This document shows positions 1-9,248 of a DNA stretch of 64,000 nt, in pieces. Numbering within the stretch: the stretch's first letter is position 1; each line of letters opens with the position of its first letter. Below the pieces are notes generated by a model, which saw nothing but the letters and a program-made list of their open reading frames with translations, did not search any database and had not been told where the DNA came from. The translations under genes were made by a program, and so were the position numbers. This DNA comes from Otariodibacter oris (GTDB lineage: Bacteria > Pseudomonadota > Gammaproteobacteria > Enterobacterales > Pasteurellaceae). The DNA is taken from the NCBI RefSeq assembly GCF_009684715.1, contig NZ_CP016604.1, positions 186,001 to 250,000 on the forward strand, read 5' to 3'.

Positions 1-1
1 A

Positions 2-373
2 CGTTTGCCTCCTGCGCGTTTAGGTCTGCGTTTAAATAGTGAATTTAATGAGCATTGGTCTGCTTTTGCGGAATATGCGCATGTTTTCAAACAAGAAAAA
101 GTATCTGTATCAGTGTCATCAAAACGTAAAAGTCGATTATATAATGATGATCCACCTTTGGAACCTGTGTATGTTAGGGAAAGTAAGACAGCTGGGTACA
201 ATTTAGTAAATTTAGGGGTAGACTATACAAATAAATGGAATGATTTAAATTATACAGTTTCAGTTAATGCTAATAATTTACTTAATGAAACAATTTATAT
301 TCATACATCTTATCTACCATTTGTACCACAAATGGGTAGAAATTTTGTATTAGGTTTACATGTTGATTTCTAA
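2..373 (+). CDS. TonB-dependent outer membrane receptor, C-terminal part (ZnuD-like)
   Basis: This is the 3' end of a gene that begins upstream of the window; the reading frame is open from the first full codon. The remaining ~123 residues show the last beta-strands of a TonB-dependent barrel: an early PPARLGLRL strand, a late NANNLLNETIY segment, and a C-terminal PQMGRNFVLGLHVDF strand ending in Phe, as is usual for BAM-inserted barrels. The wording resembles the ZnuD/HmbR-like zinc or haem receptors of Neisseria and Pasteurellaceae, but the plug and ligand loops are missing, so the substrate is an inference. An inverted repeat that could end the transcript follows 20 bases after the stop. 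Confidence 0.7.
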   Translation, partial: RLPPARLGLRLNSEFNEHWSAFAEYAHVFKQEKVSVSVSSKRKSRLYNDDPPLEPVYVRESKTAGYNLVNLGVDYTNKWNDLNYTVSVNANNLLNETIYIHTSYLPFVPQMGRNFVLGLHVDF

Positions 374-394
374 ATAGCTCACGCTTATGTTATA

Positions 395-442
395 CAAGCG
401 ATAACAATGTTTAATATGACATAACAAGATTGTTATCGCTTG
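395..442. terminator. Inverted repeat, probable terminator of the receptor gene
   Basis: A perfect 14-base stem, CAAGCGATAACAAT at 395-408 and its complement at 429-442, has a 20-base loop and lies just after the receptor stop codon. The U-run behind it is weak. The rest of the gap up to rne (443-720) is AT-rich and shows no further gene; it probably holds the rne promoter and leader. Confidence 0.5.
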
Positions 443-552
443 CTTGATTTATCCATTCAATCCTTTCTATTTCCTCTGTAAAATGCCATAATATCCCGAT
501 TTTTTATCAAAAAAATAGCAATCTTCTAATTTTGCAAAAAATAGATAAAAAA

Positions 553-563
553 TGACCGCTTGT
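553..563 (-). repeat. DNA uptake signal sequence, Apl type
   Basis: Reads ACAAGCGGTCA on the minus strand, the full core of the Actinobacillus pleuropneumoniae-type uptake signal. It lies in the gap before rne. Confidence 0.7.
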
Positions 564-720
564 AGTAGGTAAAACAAGTATGAATTTTGTTATGCAGTTC
601 ATTTTTAGACGTAAGACATAACACAATAAAAAGGTAGTGATCTTTCTTTTCATAAAATATAAATAGACAGTCGTGAGATTGACATCATCTAGATTGGAGA
701 AAAATTAAAGAAAGAACACT

Positions 721-762
721 ATGGAAAAAGCTAACACAAAAAATAATGAGAAAACACAATGA
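721..762 (+). other. Possible 13-codon leader ORF overlapping the rne start
   Basis: ATG at 721 opens 13 codons ([13 protein letters not shown]). Its TGA (760-762) overlaps the rne ATG (759-761) as ATGA. The ribosome site is weak (GAAAGAA upstream). The overlap would allow translational coupling to rne, but such a short ORF may occur by chance. Confidence 0.22.
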
Positions 763-3680
763 AAAGAATGTTAATTAATGCAACTCAAAAAGAAGAGTTA
801 AGAGTTGCACTTGTTGATGGGCAACGCCTATTCGACTTAGATATTGAAAGTCCTGGACATGAACAGAAAAAAGCAAATATTTACAAGGGGAAAATTACAC
901 GTGTAGAACCTAGCTTAGAGGCTGCATTTGTTGACTATGGTGCAGACCGTCATGGCTTTTTACCGTTAAAAGAAATCTCCCGAGAGTATTTCCCTGAAGG
1001 CTATGTTTTCCAAGGACGTCCGAGTATCAAAGATATTATCCAAGAAGGACAAGAAGTTATTGTTCAAGTGGGTAAAGAAGAACGTGGGAATAAAGGTGCA
1101 GCCTTAACAACTTTTATTTCTCTTGCTGGAAGTTACTTGGTTTTAATGCCAAATAATCCACGTGCAGGTGGTATTTCAAGAAGAATTGAAGGGGATGAAC
1201 GTTTAGAGTTAAAAGAAGCTTTAGATGCCTTAACTGTACCTGATAATGTAGGCTTAATTGTTCGTACTGCTGGTGTAGGAAAATCTCCAGAAGAATTACA
1301 GTGGGATTTAACGGTTTTATTACACCACTGGGAAGCTATTAAAAAAGCAGCAGAATCTCGTCCTGCGCCATTCTTAATTCATCAAGAAAGTGATGTGATT
1401 GTTCGTGCAATTAGAGATTACCTTCGTCGTGATATTGGTGAGATTCTAATCGATAATAAAAAAATCCTTGATAAGGCAAAAAATCATATTCGCTTAGTAC
1501 GTCCTGACTTTATTAATCGAGTCCGTTTATACGATGGTGAAGTACCATTATTTAGCCACTATCAAATTGAATCTCAAATTGAATCTGCATTTCAGCGTGA
1601 GGTTCGTCTGCCATCCGGTGGATCAATCGTTATTGATGTAACGGAAGCTCTTACTGCAATTGATATTAATTCATCAAAAGCGACGCGTGGTGGTGATATT
1701 GAAGAAACTGCATTAAATACGAATTTAGAAGCAGCCGATGAGATTGCTCGCCAATTACGTTTACGCGATTTAGGTGGATTAATTGTCATTGATTTTATTG
1801 ATATGACGCCAGTTCGCCATCAACGTGAAGTTGAAAATCGAATTAGAGAGGCAACTCGTCAAGATAGAGCTCGTATCCAGTTTGGACGAATCTCTCGTTT
1901 TGGCTTACTTGAGATGTCTCGTCAACGTTTAAGCCCATCATTAAGTGAAGCCTCATCCCACGTTTGTCCTCGTTGCCAAGGAACTGGAAAAATACGTGAT
2001 AATGATTCTATTGCTCTTTCTATTTTACGTCTCCTTGAAGAAGAAGCGATTAAAGAAAATAGTGCTCAAGTTCATACTGTTGTTCCAGTAGAAATTGCTT
2101 CATACTTGTTGAATGAAAAACGTAAGGCTATTAGCGATATTGAGAAACGTCATGATGTTCAGGTGGTTGTTGTGCCGACAGAAAGTATGCATACACCACA
2201 TTTCAATGTATATCGTTTACGCGATAATGAAGTTCAACCAATTTTAAGCTACAACTTGGCTAAACGTTATCAGGCACAAGAAGAGGATCATTCGACAACA
2301 TGTATACATTCGAATGAGGCTTTGGTGACACGCAATGAACCTGTTATTACGGCTGAATCTGTATTACAAAGTACAGAGTTGAATTTGCAACCAGCACCAA
2401 TGCCTGTGATACCAACTAAACCTTCATTATTTAGTCTTTTATGGAAAAAACTCAAAGGACTATTTGAAAAAGAAGAAGAGAAGGTGCCAGTTAAAAAGGG
2501 TCGTAATAAGTCGAAATTACAACGAGATCGTCGTCAACAACAACGCAGAGAAAAACCAAGTCGAGCAGAAAAACAAGCACGAAAATCTGTACAGGTAGCA
2601 CAAGAAATAAAAGTAACACAACAAGTTGAGCAGAAAAATCGTAAAGCAGTTGTTGAAGAGGTTGTGGAAGTTTCTAAGGTGCCAGAAAAGAAACAGCGAG
2701 AAGTGGCCAAGGTTGCTGAACGTCGTCAACGTCGAGAGCTTCGTAAAAAAGTGCGTGTTGAGTCTTTAGATGAACAAGCAATATTACAAGAAACAGTATT
2801 ACCAGTTACTGATAATAAGGTAGAAATATCTAAACCTATATCACTGGTTAAACAAGGCTCAGTAAAAGAAGAAAAGGTAAGATTATCTGAGGATAATATG
2901 CTTCCAGATAATGTTGTAGAGGAAAAAATGGAAGACAGAGAACACTCCCGTCGTCGTTTACCTCGTCATTTGCGTGCGGGTAGCCAACGTCGTAGAGAGC
3001 GTAAGGATACTGTTAAATCCGCAATGCCGCTTACAGCAGCGGTTGCTTCTCCCGAGTTTGCAAGCGGTAAGATCTGGATTAAATTTGATGAAAAATCTAA
3101 GTCTGAGGAAAAAGCAAACTTTCTATCTGTTGATGAGATTTTACAGCAACAACAAGATGAAGAGGCAATTGTAAAAGATGATACTTCTACAGCCACACCA
3201 TTTGGTGCTGTTGTTGTTCAGGAAACAGATAGAGACTTGGTGAAAGAAAAACACTCAAGTCAGTTTGGGGAGGAGCAAGAAGGAAAGAAACAAACTTCTG
3301 AAATTGAATTAAATCCAGAAGAGATTTTTACTTCTGTTCAGCCTTTTGGGCGAGTGATAGCTCAGCATTCTGAACGTGATTTGGTGAAAGAAAAACATGG
3401 TTCTCAATTGCTATCTAGCAAGGAAGAAAATGATAATATTGTAGAAGTTAAGACTACAATATATCAGAGCCATTATCAATTTGAGGGGCTAGTCGGAACA
3501 TATTCTAGGGTAAAACATATCACTGTTGAAATGAGTCAAGCTAAATCAGTTGATGAGTCTAGTGAGCCATTTCCTATTGTACAATGGAAAAATTCTAAGT
3601 ATTATTTTCATGGAAAGGGTGCAGGTGGACATAGTCATGCTATTAGTCATGTTTATGCAGATCCAAGAGTTGCAAGTTAG
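759..3680 (+). CDS. rne: Ribonuclease E
   Basis: Essential single-strand endoribonuclease that starts bulk mRNA decay, matures 9S and tRNA precursors, and scaffolds the RNA degradosome at the inner membrane. The N-terminal half (~residues 1-530) has the S1 RNA-binding domain, the 5'-sensor, the DNase I-like catalytic region with the conserved VIDFIDM stretch, and the zinc-link CPRCQGTG that joins protomers. Near residue 550 the stretch [14 protein letters not shown] looks like the amphipathic membrane anchor. The rest (~570-973) is low-complexity, rich in Arg, Lys, Glu and Gln, as expected for the unstructured degradosome scaffold. The length of 973 residues is normal for a gammaproteobacterial enzyme. 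Its protein inhibitor RraA is encoded at 59925-60434. Confidence 0.97.
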   Translation: MKRMLINATQKEELRVALVDGQRLFDLDIESPGHEQKKANIYKGKITRVEPSLEAAFVDYGADRHGFLPLKEISREYFPEGYVFQGRPSIKDIIQEGQEVIVQVGKEERGNKGAALTTFISLAGSYLVLMPNNPRAGGISRRIEGDERLELKEALDALTVPDNVGLIVRTAGVGKSPEELQWDLTVLLHHWEAIKKAAESRPAPFLIHQESDVIVRAIRDYLRRDIGEILIDNKKILDKAKNHIRLVRPDFINRVRLYDGEVPLFSHYQIESQIESAFQREVRLPSGGSIVIDVTEALTAIDINSSKATRGGDIEETALNTNLEAADEIARQLRLRDLGGLIVIDFIDMTPVRHQREVENRIREATRQDRARIQFGRISRFGLLEMSRQRLSPSLSEASSHVCPRCQGTGKIRDNDSIALSILRLLEEEAIKENSAQVHTVVPVEIASYLLNEKRKAISDIEKRHDVQVVVVPTESMHTPHFNVYRLRDNEVQPILSYNLAKRYQAQEEDHSTTCIHSNEALVTRNEPVITAESVLQSTELNLQPAPMPVIPTKPSLFSLLWKKLKGLFEKEEEKVPVKKGRNKSKLQRDRRQQQRREKPSRAEKQARKSVQVAQEIKVTQQVEQKNRKAVVEEVVEVSKVPEKKQREVAKVAERRQRRELRKKVRVESLDEQAILQETVLPVTDNKVEISKPISLVKQGSVKEEKVRLSEDNMLPDNVVEEKMEDREHSRRRLPRHLRAGSQRRRERKDTVKSAMPLTAAVASPEFASGKIWIKFDEKSKSEEKANFLSVDEILQQQQDEEAIVKDDTSTATPFGAVVVQETDRDLVKEKHSSQFGEEQEGKKQTSEIELNPEEIFTSVQPFGRVIAQHSERDLVKEKHGSQLLSSKEENDNIVEVKTTIYQSHYQFEGLVGTYSRVKHITVEMSQAKSVDESSEPFPIVQWKNSKYYFHGKGAGGHSHAISHVYADPRVAS

Positions 3681-3787
3681 TTATATTTATTACTGACTTA
3701 ATTATAGTGTGATTTTATTGAACTTTATTATCATACTATTTACTAAAAATGGGGATTCTCCCCTAATTATTAAAGGAAATTTTATTT

Positions 3788-4675
3788 ATGAAAAAATCAC
3801 TATTAACTTTGTTAGTTTTAGGTACATCACTTACTTTAGCAGCTTGTGATCAAGCAAAAGAAACAGCAACAGAAGTAAAAGATGCAGCAGCAGCAACCAT
3901 TGAAGAAGCTAAAGCGGTTGCAGTGGATACTAAAGACGCAGTGGCTAATAAAGTAGAGGAAGCCAAAGATGCTGCTGTAGAAGCAAAAGATGCGGTAGTT
4001 GAGAAAGCTGGCGAGTTAAAAGATGCAGCAGCAGATAAAATATCAGAAATGAAGAATGCGGCAACAGACAAGATGTCAGAAATGAAAGATGCAGCGACAG
4101 ATAAAATGGCAGATGCCAAAGACAGTATGACAGATGCTAAAGACGCGGCAACAGACAAGATGTCGGAAATGAAAGATGCAGCGACAGATAAAATGGCAGA
4201 TGCTAAAGATAGTATGACAAATGCTAAAGATGCGGCAGCAGATAAGATGTCAGAAATGAAAGATGCAGCGACAGATAAAATGGCAGATGCCAAAGACAGT
4301 ATGACAGATGCTAAAGACGCGGCAACAGACAAGATGTCAGAAATGAAAGATGCAGCGACAGATAAAATGGCAGATGCCAAAGACAGTATGACAGATGCTA
4401 AAGATGCGGCAGCAGATAAGATGTCAGAAATGAAAGATGCAGCGACAGATAAAATGGCAGATGCTAAAGATAGTATGACAAATGCTAAAGATGCGGCAGC
4501 AGATAAGATGTCAGAAATGAAAGATGCAGCGACAGATAAAATGGCAGATGCTAAAGATAGTATGACAAATGCTAAAGATGCGGCAACAGATAAAATGACA
4601 GAAGCGAAAGATACAGTGAAAGGTGCTGTTTCTGAAGCAAAAGATGCAATGCAAAATATGACAGAAAGTAAATAA
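3788..4675 (+). CDS. Repeat-rich lipoprotein with LEA-like 11-mer motifs
   Basis: A 295-residue protein with a signal peptide and lipobox (LTLAAC, Cys at ~20), so it should be a lipid-anchored envelope protein. Nearly all of the mature part is Lys/Asp/Ala/Met-rich, built from 11-residue units such as KDAATDKMSEM and KDAATDKMADA plus a 7-residue KDSMTDA or KDSMTNA. This gives six near-identical 29-residue blocks. The pattern is typical of LEA-like amphipathic helices, which are hydrophilic and lack Cys, Trp and aromatics. The function is unknown; stress protection or a periplasmic filament is only inference. A clear terminator follows. The next gene also encodes a helical lipoprotein. Confidence 0.85.
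   Translation: MKKSLLTLLVLGTSLTLAACDQAKETATEVKDAAAATIEEAKAVAVDTKDAVANKVEEAKDAAVEAKDAVVEKAGELKDAAADKISEMKNAATDKMSEMKDAATDKMADAKDSMTDAKDAATDKMSEMKDAATDKMADAKDSMTNAKDAAADKMSEMKDAATDKMADAKDSMTDAKDAATDKMSEMKDAATDKMADAKDSMTDAKDAAADKMSEMKDAATDKMADAKDSMTNAKDAAADKMSEMKDAATDKMADAKDSMTNAKDAATDKMTEAKDTVKGAVSEAKDAMQNMTESK
4052..4573 (+). repeat. Six tandem copies of an 87-bp unit
   Basis: The copies begin at 4052, 4139, 4226, 4313, 4400 and 4487, with a degenerate seventh from 4574. Each encodes 29 residues in frame. Copies differ by only a few bases (GACGCGGCAACA versus GATGCGGCAGCA, ACAGATGC versus ACAAATGC). This points to recent amplification or gene conversion, and copy number is likely to vary between strains without breaking the frame. 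Confidence 0.95.
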
Positions 4676-4690
4676 TTTTCACTTCGAGTT

Positions 4691-4726
4691 AAAAAGGCAC
4701 AGGTAGCAGGTATCTGTGCCTTTTAT
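4691..4726 (+). terminator. Rho-independent terminator
   Basis: Stem AAAAGGCACAG paired with CTGTGCCTTTT, followed by TATTT, just after the repeat lipoprotein gene. Confidence 0.85.
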
Positions 4727-4757
4727 TTAGCCGAGTAAAACAGAGGAATAATATATT

Positions 4758-5471
4758 ATGAAAAAGAAATCTATACTTACAATTTTATTATTGGCTGTAG
4801 GAGTTTCACTAGTAGCATGCGATAATGGAAAATCGCAACTTGAAGCTGAATTAAAATTATCACAAGAAAAACTTATTGAGATGAAAACTGTTTTTGATGA
4901 GCAATTAACAAAAGTACAACAAGTTGCTGAGGAGCAAATTACTCAGGTATATCAATCTCAGAATAAAAGAATTATAGAAATTCAAAAACAGGCAGATGAA
5001 AGAGTTGCAAAAGTAGAGAAAGCGTCTGAAGCAAGAATAGCAGATATTCAAAAGCAAGCAGATGAACGCATAGCAAATCTTCAAAAAGAAGTAAAAGAGA
5101 AGGAATTAGAAATCAATAATTCAGCACAAGCACAGATCTTAGAAATGCAAAATAAAATGGAAGTTGGAATTGCAAATGCCGAAAAATTTTCTAAAGAACA
5201 ATGGGAAGAAATGAAGCAGTTAATTCAATCCCAATTTGAAAAAGTAAAAGATACTTCAAAAGAAGTAGAACAGGATAATCGTAATAAATTTTCTGAAGCA
5301 TTTAGTGGTGTAAAAAACTCTTTCAATTCTACACTAAAAGATGCAAAAGAGATTATTGCTGATAAAATGGATGGTGCTGGAAAGGTTATGCAAGATGTTG
5401 CTACTGAATTAAAATCAGAGTCTAAAGATGCAGAGACTAATACACCAGCAAATACAGAAAAAGTAAATTAA
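4758..5471 (+). CDS. Coiled-coil lipoprotein
   Basis: A 237-residue protein with an N-terminal signal (MKKKSILTILLLAVGVSLVAC); the Cys at 21 is a good lipobox. Residues ~28-150 form a long charged heptad-like region with repeated IQKQADERI/VAK units, so a coiled coil is likely. The tail (~175-237) resembles the neighbouring repeat lipoprotein in style (DAKEIIADKMDGAGKVM). No enzyme motif is visible. The two adjacent lipoproteins may share an origin or role, although a terminator separates them. No family name is assigned. Confidence 0.8.
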   Translation: MKKKSILTILLLAVGVSLVACDNGKSQLEAELKLSQEKLIEMKTVFDEQLTKVQQVAEEQITQVYQSQNKRIIEIQKQADERVAKVEKASEARIADIQKQADERIANLQKEVKEKELEINNSAQAQILEMQNKMEVGIANAEKFSKEQWEEMKQLIQSQFEKVKDTSKEVEQDNRNKFSEAFSGVKNSFNSTLKDAKEIIADKMDGAGKVMQDVATELKSESKDAETNTPANTEKVN

Positions 5472-5512
5472 TTGCATAAATTCGGATTTAATCTAGCAAA
5501 TTGCATAAAAAA

Positions 5513-5571
5513 GAGAGTTTCCAATTCAGAATATTAGTGTCAAAATTCAATCTGATAAAAAGGAAACTCTC
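5513..5571. terminator. Inverted repeat between convergent genes
   Basis: GAGAGTTTCC (5513-5522) and GGAAACTCTC (5562-5571) form a 10-base stem with a 39-base loop, between the coiled-coil lipoprotein gene and the siderophore operon. A-run and T-rich flanks would allow bidirectional termination, but the loop is long. Confidence 0.4.
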
Positions 5572-5627
5572 ATATTTTATTCCAATAATCCTTAAATTTT
5601 CTATTTTATGACATATATTTGTTCATA

Positions 5628-6542
5628 TTATTTACTTAATGCATCTTCAACTTCTTGGCTCATTGATTCCATTGATTTTAATCCACCCATTGCTAAATAC
5701 CAATTTTCTGGGTTTAGATAAATAATATGTCCGTTTTGATAAGCCTTTGTTTGTTTAACAATATCGTTATTTAGCACAGTTGCTGCATTATCTTTAGTAT
5801 TGGTGACTGCTGCTGTACGGTCAACAACAAAGATATAATCAGGATTTTTTTCTAAAATATATTCAAATCCAACATTCATACCATGGGTTGCCGTTTCAAC
5901 ATTGTTATCAACAGAAGTGAATCCAAATCCCTGATAGATAATACCAAAGCGAGAAGCTTCTCCAAAAGTGCTGACTTTACTTTCACTAATTAATAAAATT
6001 AATGCGGTCTTGCCTTGAGCTTTCGCTTTAATTTGTTCCATTTTCTTATCTAAATCAGCTAACTTTTGATTAGCTACATCTTTTTTATCTAAGATTACTG
6101 CAATATTTAAGATATTTTGTTTGAAGCTTGGGTAAAAATTATCAATAGTGATTCCGCTAAAATAACTTGGCGCAATTTCTTCAAAGCGTTCAGTAAATTT
6201 TGATTGGCGTGAAGAAATAATATTGAGATCAGGTTCAGCTTCATTTAATTTTTCAAAATTAGGATCAACTAAACTCCCCACATTGAGGTATTTTGCATCA
6301 TTGAATTCTGACAAATATTCGGGTAAGCGAGTAGAACTAGGAACGGCTACAATATTTTCACTATTACCTAATTCACGGACTGTATCTAAGGCACCTAAAT
6401 CAAATGCTGCAATCCGTTGAGGTTGCATAGGCAGTGTTTGCTGATTACCCAAAGAGTTTGTTACATCAATAGAATCGGCTGCGAAAGCAGGATTTAACAT
6501 TAAAGAAGAACTTGCTAATAGAGTGAATAAGAGTTTTTTCAT
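5628..6542 (-). CDS. Iron-siderophore ABC transporter, periplasmic binding protein (CeuE/FatB family)
   Basis: Binds a ferric siderophore in the periplasm and hands it to the permease pair encoded upstream. The 304-residue protein starts with a signal peptide ending AFAADS, so it should be soluble rather than lipid-anchored. The class III (helical backbone) fold is indicated by the IAAFDLGALDTVRELG start, the YLNVG...NFEKLNEAEPDLNIISSRQ lobe-1 region, and a C-terminal LNPENWYLAMGGLKSM segment. It is the last gene of a minus-strand operon: receptor, esterase, two permeases, ATPase, then this protein. Family resemblance is to CeuE/FatB/YclQ; the exact ligand is not determined. Confidence 0.88.
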   Translation of the reverse strand: MKKLLFTLLASSSLMLNPAFAADSIDVTNSLGNQQTLPMQPQRIAAFDLGALDTVRELGNSENIVAVPSSTRLPEYLSEFNDAKYLNVGSLVDPNFEKLNEAEPDLNIISSRQSKFTERFEEIAPSYFSGITIDNFYPSFKQNILNIAVILDKKDVANQKLADLDKKMEQIKAKAQGKTALILLISESKVSTFGEASRFGIIYQGFGFTSVDNNVETATHGMNVGFEYILEKNPDYIFVVDRTAAVTNTKDNAATVLNNDIVKQTKAYQNGHIIYLNPENWYLAMGGLKSMESMSQEVEDALSK

Positions 6543-6563
6543 ATAAATTTCTCCATAGTTAGA

Positions 6564-7322
6564 TTAAAAATAAAATGCAATATGCTTATCTTCAATTGGA
6601 TATATTGGAATATACATATCGTATATTTCCTGCAATACATCACTAGACATAATATTGCTAACTGTATCTTGTTTAATCACGGTACCATCTTTCATGGCAA
6701 TCATATAATCCGCATAGCATGCAGCGAAATTGATATCATGAATAACAATAACAATAGTTTTATTAAACTGATCGGTAAGTTGTCTGAGATATTTCATAAT
6801 TTGTGCTGAGTGTTTCATGTCCAAATTATTTAATGGTTCATCAAGTAAAATGTAATCGGTATCTTGTGCTAATATCATGGCAATGTAAGCTCGTTGTCTT
6901 TGCCCGCCACTAAGCTCATCAATATACTTATCTTGGATATCATTTAACGCCATAAAAGTAATAGCTTTATCAATTTGCTTATTATCCTCTTGTGTTAATC
7001 TTCCTTTGCTATAAGGATATCGCCCAAATGCAACAAGCTCTTTAATGGTTAATCTCAAATCAAAATGGTTATTTTGTTTGAGGATCGTTAATTGTTTCGC
7101 AATATCACTGGTTTTCAGTGATTTCATATCATGACCATTTAATTTTATCGTACCGTTGTCTGCTAATACTAAACGGCTAATAATGGAGAGCAATGTACTT
7201 TTACCAACACCATTAGCACCAATTAAAGCAGTCATTTTACCTTGGGGAATGATGCAGTTAATATCATGTAGAATAGTTTTCCCTGATAATGTTTTATTTA
7301 CTTTTATTATTTCAATACTCAT
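6564..7322 (-). CDS. Iron-siderophore ABC transporter ATP-binding protein (FecE/CeuD family)
   Basis: Powers siderophore import across the inner membrane. The 252-residue protein has Walker A GANGVGKST near residue 36, the signature LSGGQRQR near 137, Walker B YILLDEP, and the switch His in IVVIHDINFA. Length and motifs are standard for the FecE/FepC type. Its start overlaps the end of the upstream permease gene by 4 bases (7319-7322), so translation is probably coupled. The gap to the binding-protein gene downstream is about 20 bases. Confidence 0.92.
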   Translation of the reverse strand: MSIEIIKVNKTLSGKTILHDINCIIPQGKMTALIGANGVGKSTLLSIISRLVLADNGTIKLNGHDMKSLKTSDIAKQLTILKQNNHFDLRLTIKELVAFGRYPYSKGRLTQEDNKQIDKAITFMALNDIQDKYIDELSGGQRQRAYIAMILAQDTDYILLDEPLNNLDMKHSAQIMKYLRQLTDQFNKTIVIVIHDINFAACYADYMIAMKDGTVIKQDTVSNIMSSDVLQEIYDMYIPIYPIEDKHIAFYF

Positions 7323-8272
7323 CTCACTTTATGCCCCAAAATTAAATAAAGAAAATATAATCCACCGAAAAAATTAATCACTACACTAATACTTGTACTA
7401 AAATTCAATAATTGAGAAATAATAAATTGTCCACCAAGTAGCGTAATAATTGCAATAAGCATACTTGCAGGTAGTAAAATCTGATAACGATTACTTCGAA
7501 TAAATTCGAAGGTTAAATTCATAACGATTAATCCTAGAAACATTATTGGACCCACTAATGCGGTGGATACAGAAACTAATAATGCAATAATGATTAATAG
7601 TCTTTTACTAATTTTATTGTAATCAACGCCTAAACTAATAGCTTGATCTCTACCAAGTGTAAGGACATTTAAAATAGATATATTAAAAAATATATAAATA
7701 ATAGGGATGACAATAATGCCTAAAGCTAATGGGAGAATGGTAGTGTTAATATGGCTAAAACTTGCAAAACTGACGTCTTGAATAATTTGATATTCATTAG
7801 GATCAATTAACACTTCCATAAATAATGAAACACTATGGAAAAATGTATTGCAGATAATCCCTATTAATAATAAGAAATATAGATTAGATGAATTATTTCG
7901 TAAAATAAATCTATACAATAACAATGCAAAAAATAGCATTAATATATTGGAATAGATGAATCTAGATACAACATCAAGATTATCAACTAATTTTCCTCCG
8001 AATAAGAAAACAACAGTGGTATAGAGTAATACATAAAGTGAATCTAGCCCTAATACACTTGGTGTTAATATTCGATTATTAATAAGTATTTGGAACAGCA
8101 TGGTACTTAATGCAATCGCAATACCAGTTAGGACGATAGCTGCTAAAGTTAAACTACGATAATAAATGGCATATTGCCAACGAGAAGGTAGTTGATAGCC
8201 AAGATATAAACCAATACATATTACAGTTATGATTGTTAGGAATAATAAGCGTTTATAATTTGAATTAAGCAT
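7319..8272 (-). CDS. Iron-siderophore ABC transporter permease (FecCD family, CeuC-like)
   Basis: One of two inner-membrane permease subunits that form the import channel. The 317 residues are almost entirely hydrophobic, with about nine to ten membrane segments. The conserved FecCD cytoplasmic-loop region appears as LTLGRDQAISLGVDYNKISKR (~205-225), followed by GPIMFLGLIVMNLTFEFIR. Its start overlaps the end of the other permease by 8 bases and its end overlaps the ATPase start, showing tight operon organisation. Confidence 0.9.
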   Translation of the reverse strand: MLNSNYKRLLFLTIITVICIGLYLGYQLPSRWQYAIYYRSLTLAAIVLTGIAIALSTMLFQILINNRILTPSVLGLDSLYVLLYTTVVFLFGGKLVDNLDVVSRFIYSNILMLFFALLLYRFILRNNSSNLYFLLLIGIICNTFFHSVSLFMEVLIDPNEYQIIQDVSFASFSHINTTILPLALGIIVIPIIYIFFNISILNVLTLGRDQAISLGVDYNKISKRLLIIIALLVSVSTALVGPIMFLGLIVMNLTFEFIRSNRYQILLPASMLIAIITLLGGQFIISQLLNFSTSISVVINFFGGLYFLYLILGHKVR

Positions 8273-9221
8273 TATTCCGATACCTTTTGGCTAAAATGAA
8301 TAAAAATATACCACTACCTAATACCCCTACTGTTGTATTAATAGGTACTTCATATGGGTAAATGATTAATCGTCCAAAAACATCACAAACAATAATAAAT
8401 AATGCACCTAAAATAGCAGTGAGTGGTAATATCTTTGATAAATTATCACCATAATAGAGTGTAATAAGATTAGGAATGATTAACCCAATAAAAGGAATCA
8501 TTCCGATAGTGACTAAAATTATAGAAGTAATAATTGAAACAATAAATAATCCAAAATAAAGTGTACCTTGATAATTTAACCCTAACATCTTCGCAATATC
8601 TTTTCCCATTCCTACAATAGCAAAACGAGAGATGAAGAAATAAATAATTACCAAGATAGGTAAGCCAAGATATAATAATTCATAGCGTCCTTGCATAATT
8701 AATGAAAAGTCGCCTTGTAGCCAACCTGATAAATTTTGTAAAATATCTAATTTAATTGCGATAAATAAGGTAATGGAACTAATAATATTACCCATCATTA
8801 TTCCAACAAGTGGTACAAAAATCATATTTTTAAATTTTACATGGCGTAATATTAAGATAAAAAGTAAAGATCCAAAGAAAGCAACAATAGTGGCAAATAC
8901 AGTTTTACCTAAAATAGCAACATTAGGAAATAAGATAATAGAGAGTAAAATCCCTAATCTCGCACTATCCATTGTTCCAACAATAGTCGGTGAGACGAAA
9001 CGATTTTGACTAATTTGTTGCATGATTAATCCGCATACACTTAAACTGGCTCCAGCAATAAGCAAGCTGATTAATCTGGGAATACGACTTAAGGTAACAA
9101 TATTCCATTGTTCAGGATCAAAATGGAATAAGCTCACGATATCTACATTAGAAACACCAATAAATAATGAGCTTATAGAAAGAATTACTAATAAAACAAA
9201 GAGCGTAATTATTGAATACAT
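8265..9221 (-). CDS. Iron-siderophore ABC transporter permease (FecCD family, CeuB-like)
   Basis: Partner permease of the same transporter. It has the FecCD hallmarks: ISRIPRLISLLIAGASL-like opening (LSRIPRLISLLIAGASLSVCG), MQQISQNRFVSPTIVG, and GMIPFIGLIIPNLI near the C-terminus. The frame is open from an ATG at 9239. I prefer the ATG at 9221 (MYSIITLF) because GGTGGGA lies 9 bases before it, whereas nothing like a ribosome site precedes 9239. This gives 318 residues. It lies 27 bases after the esterase stop in the same operon. Confidence 0.88.
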   Translation of the reverse strand: MYSIITLFVLLVILSISSLFIGVSNVDIVSLFHFDPEQWNIVTLSRIPRLISLLIAGASLSVCGLIMQQISQNRFVSPTIVGTMDSARLGILLSIILFPNVAILGKTVFATIVAFFGSLLFILILRHVKFKNMIFVPLVGIMMGNIISSITLFIAIKLDILQNLSGWLQGDFSLIMQGRYELLYLGLPILVIIYFFISRFAIVGMGKDIAKMLGLNYQGTLYFGLFIVSIITSIILVTIGMIPFIGLIIPNLITLYYGDNLSKILPLTAILGALFIIVCDVFGRLIIYPYEVPINTTVGVLGSGIFLFILAKRYRNNA

Positions 9222-9248
9222 ATAAATAATTCCCACCATTGTTTGTTA

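Noticed and set aside
3850..4380. 176-codon minus-strand ORF opposite the repeat lipoprotein
   Set aside because: It is a mirror of the 87-bp repeats; codons opposite the Ala/Asp/Lys-rich frame stay open by composition.
4052..4573. CRISPR array
   Set aside because: The repeats are contiguous with no unique spacers and are part of an in-frame coding sequence.
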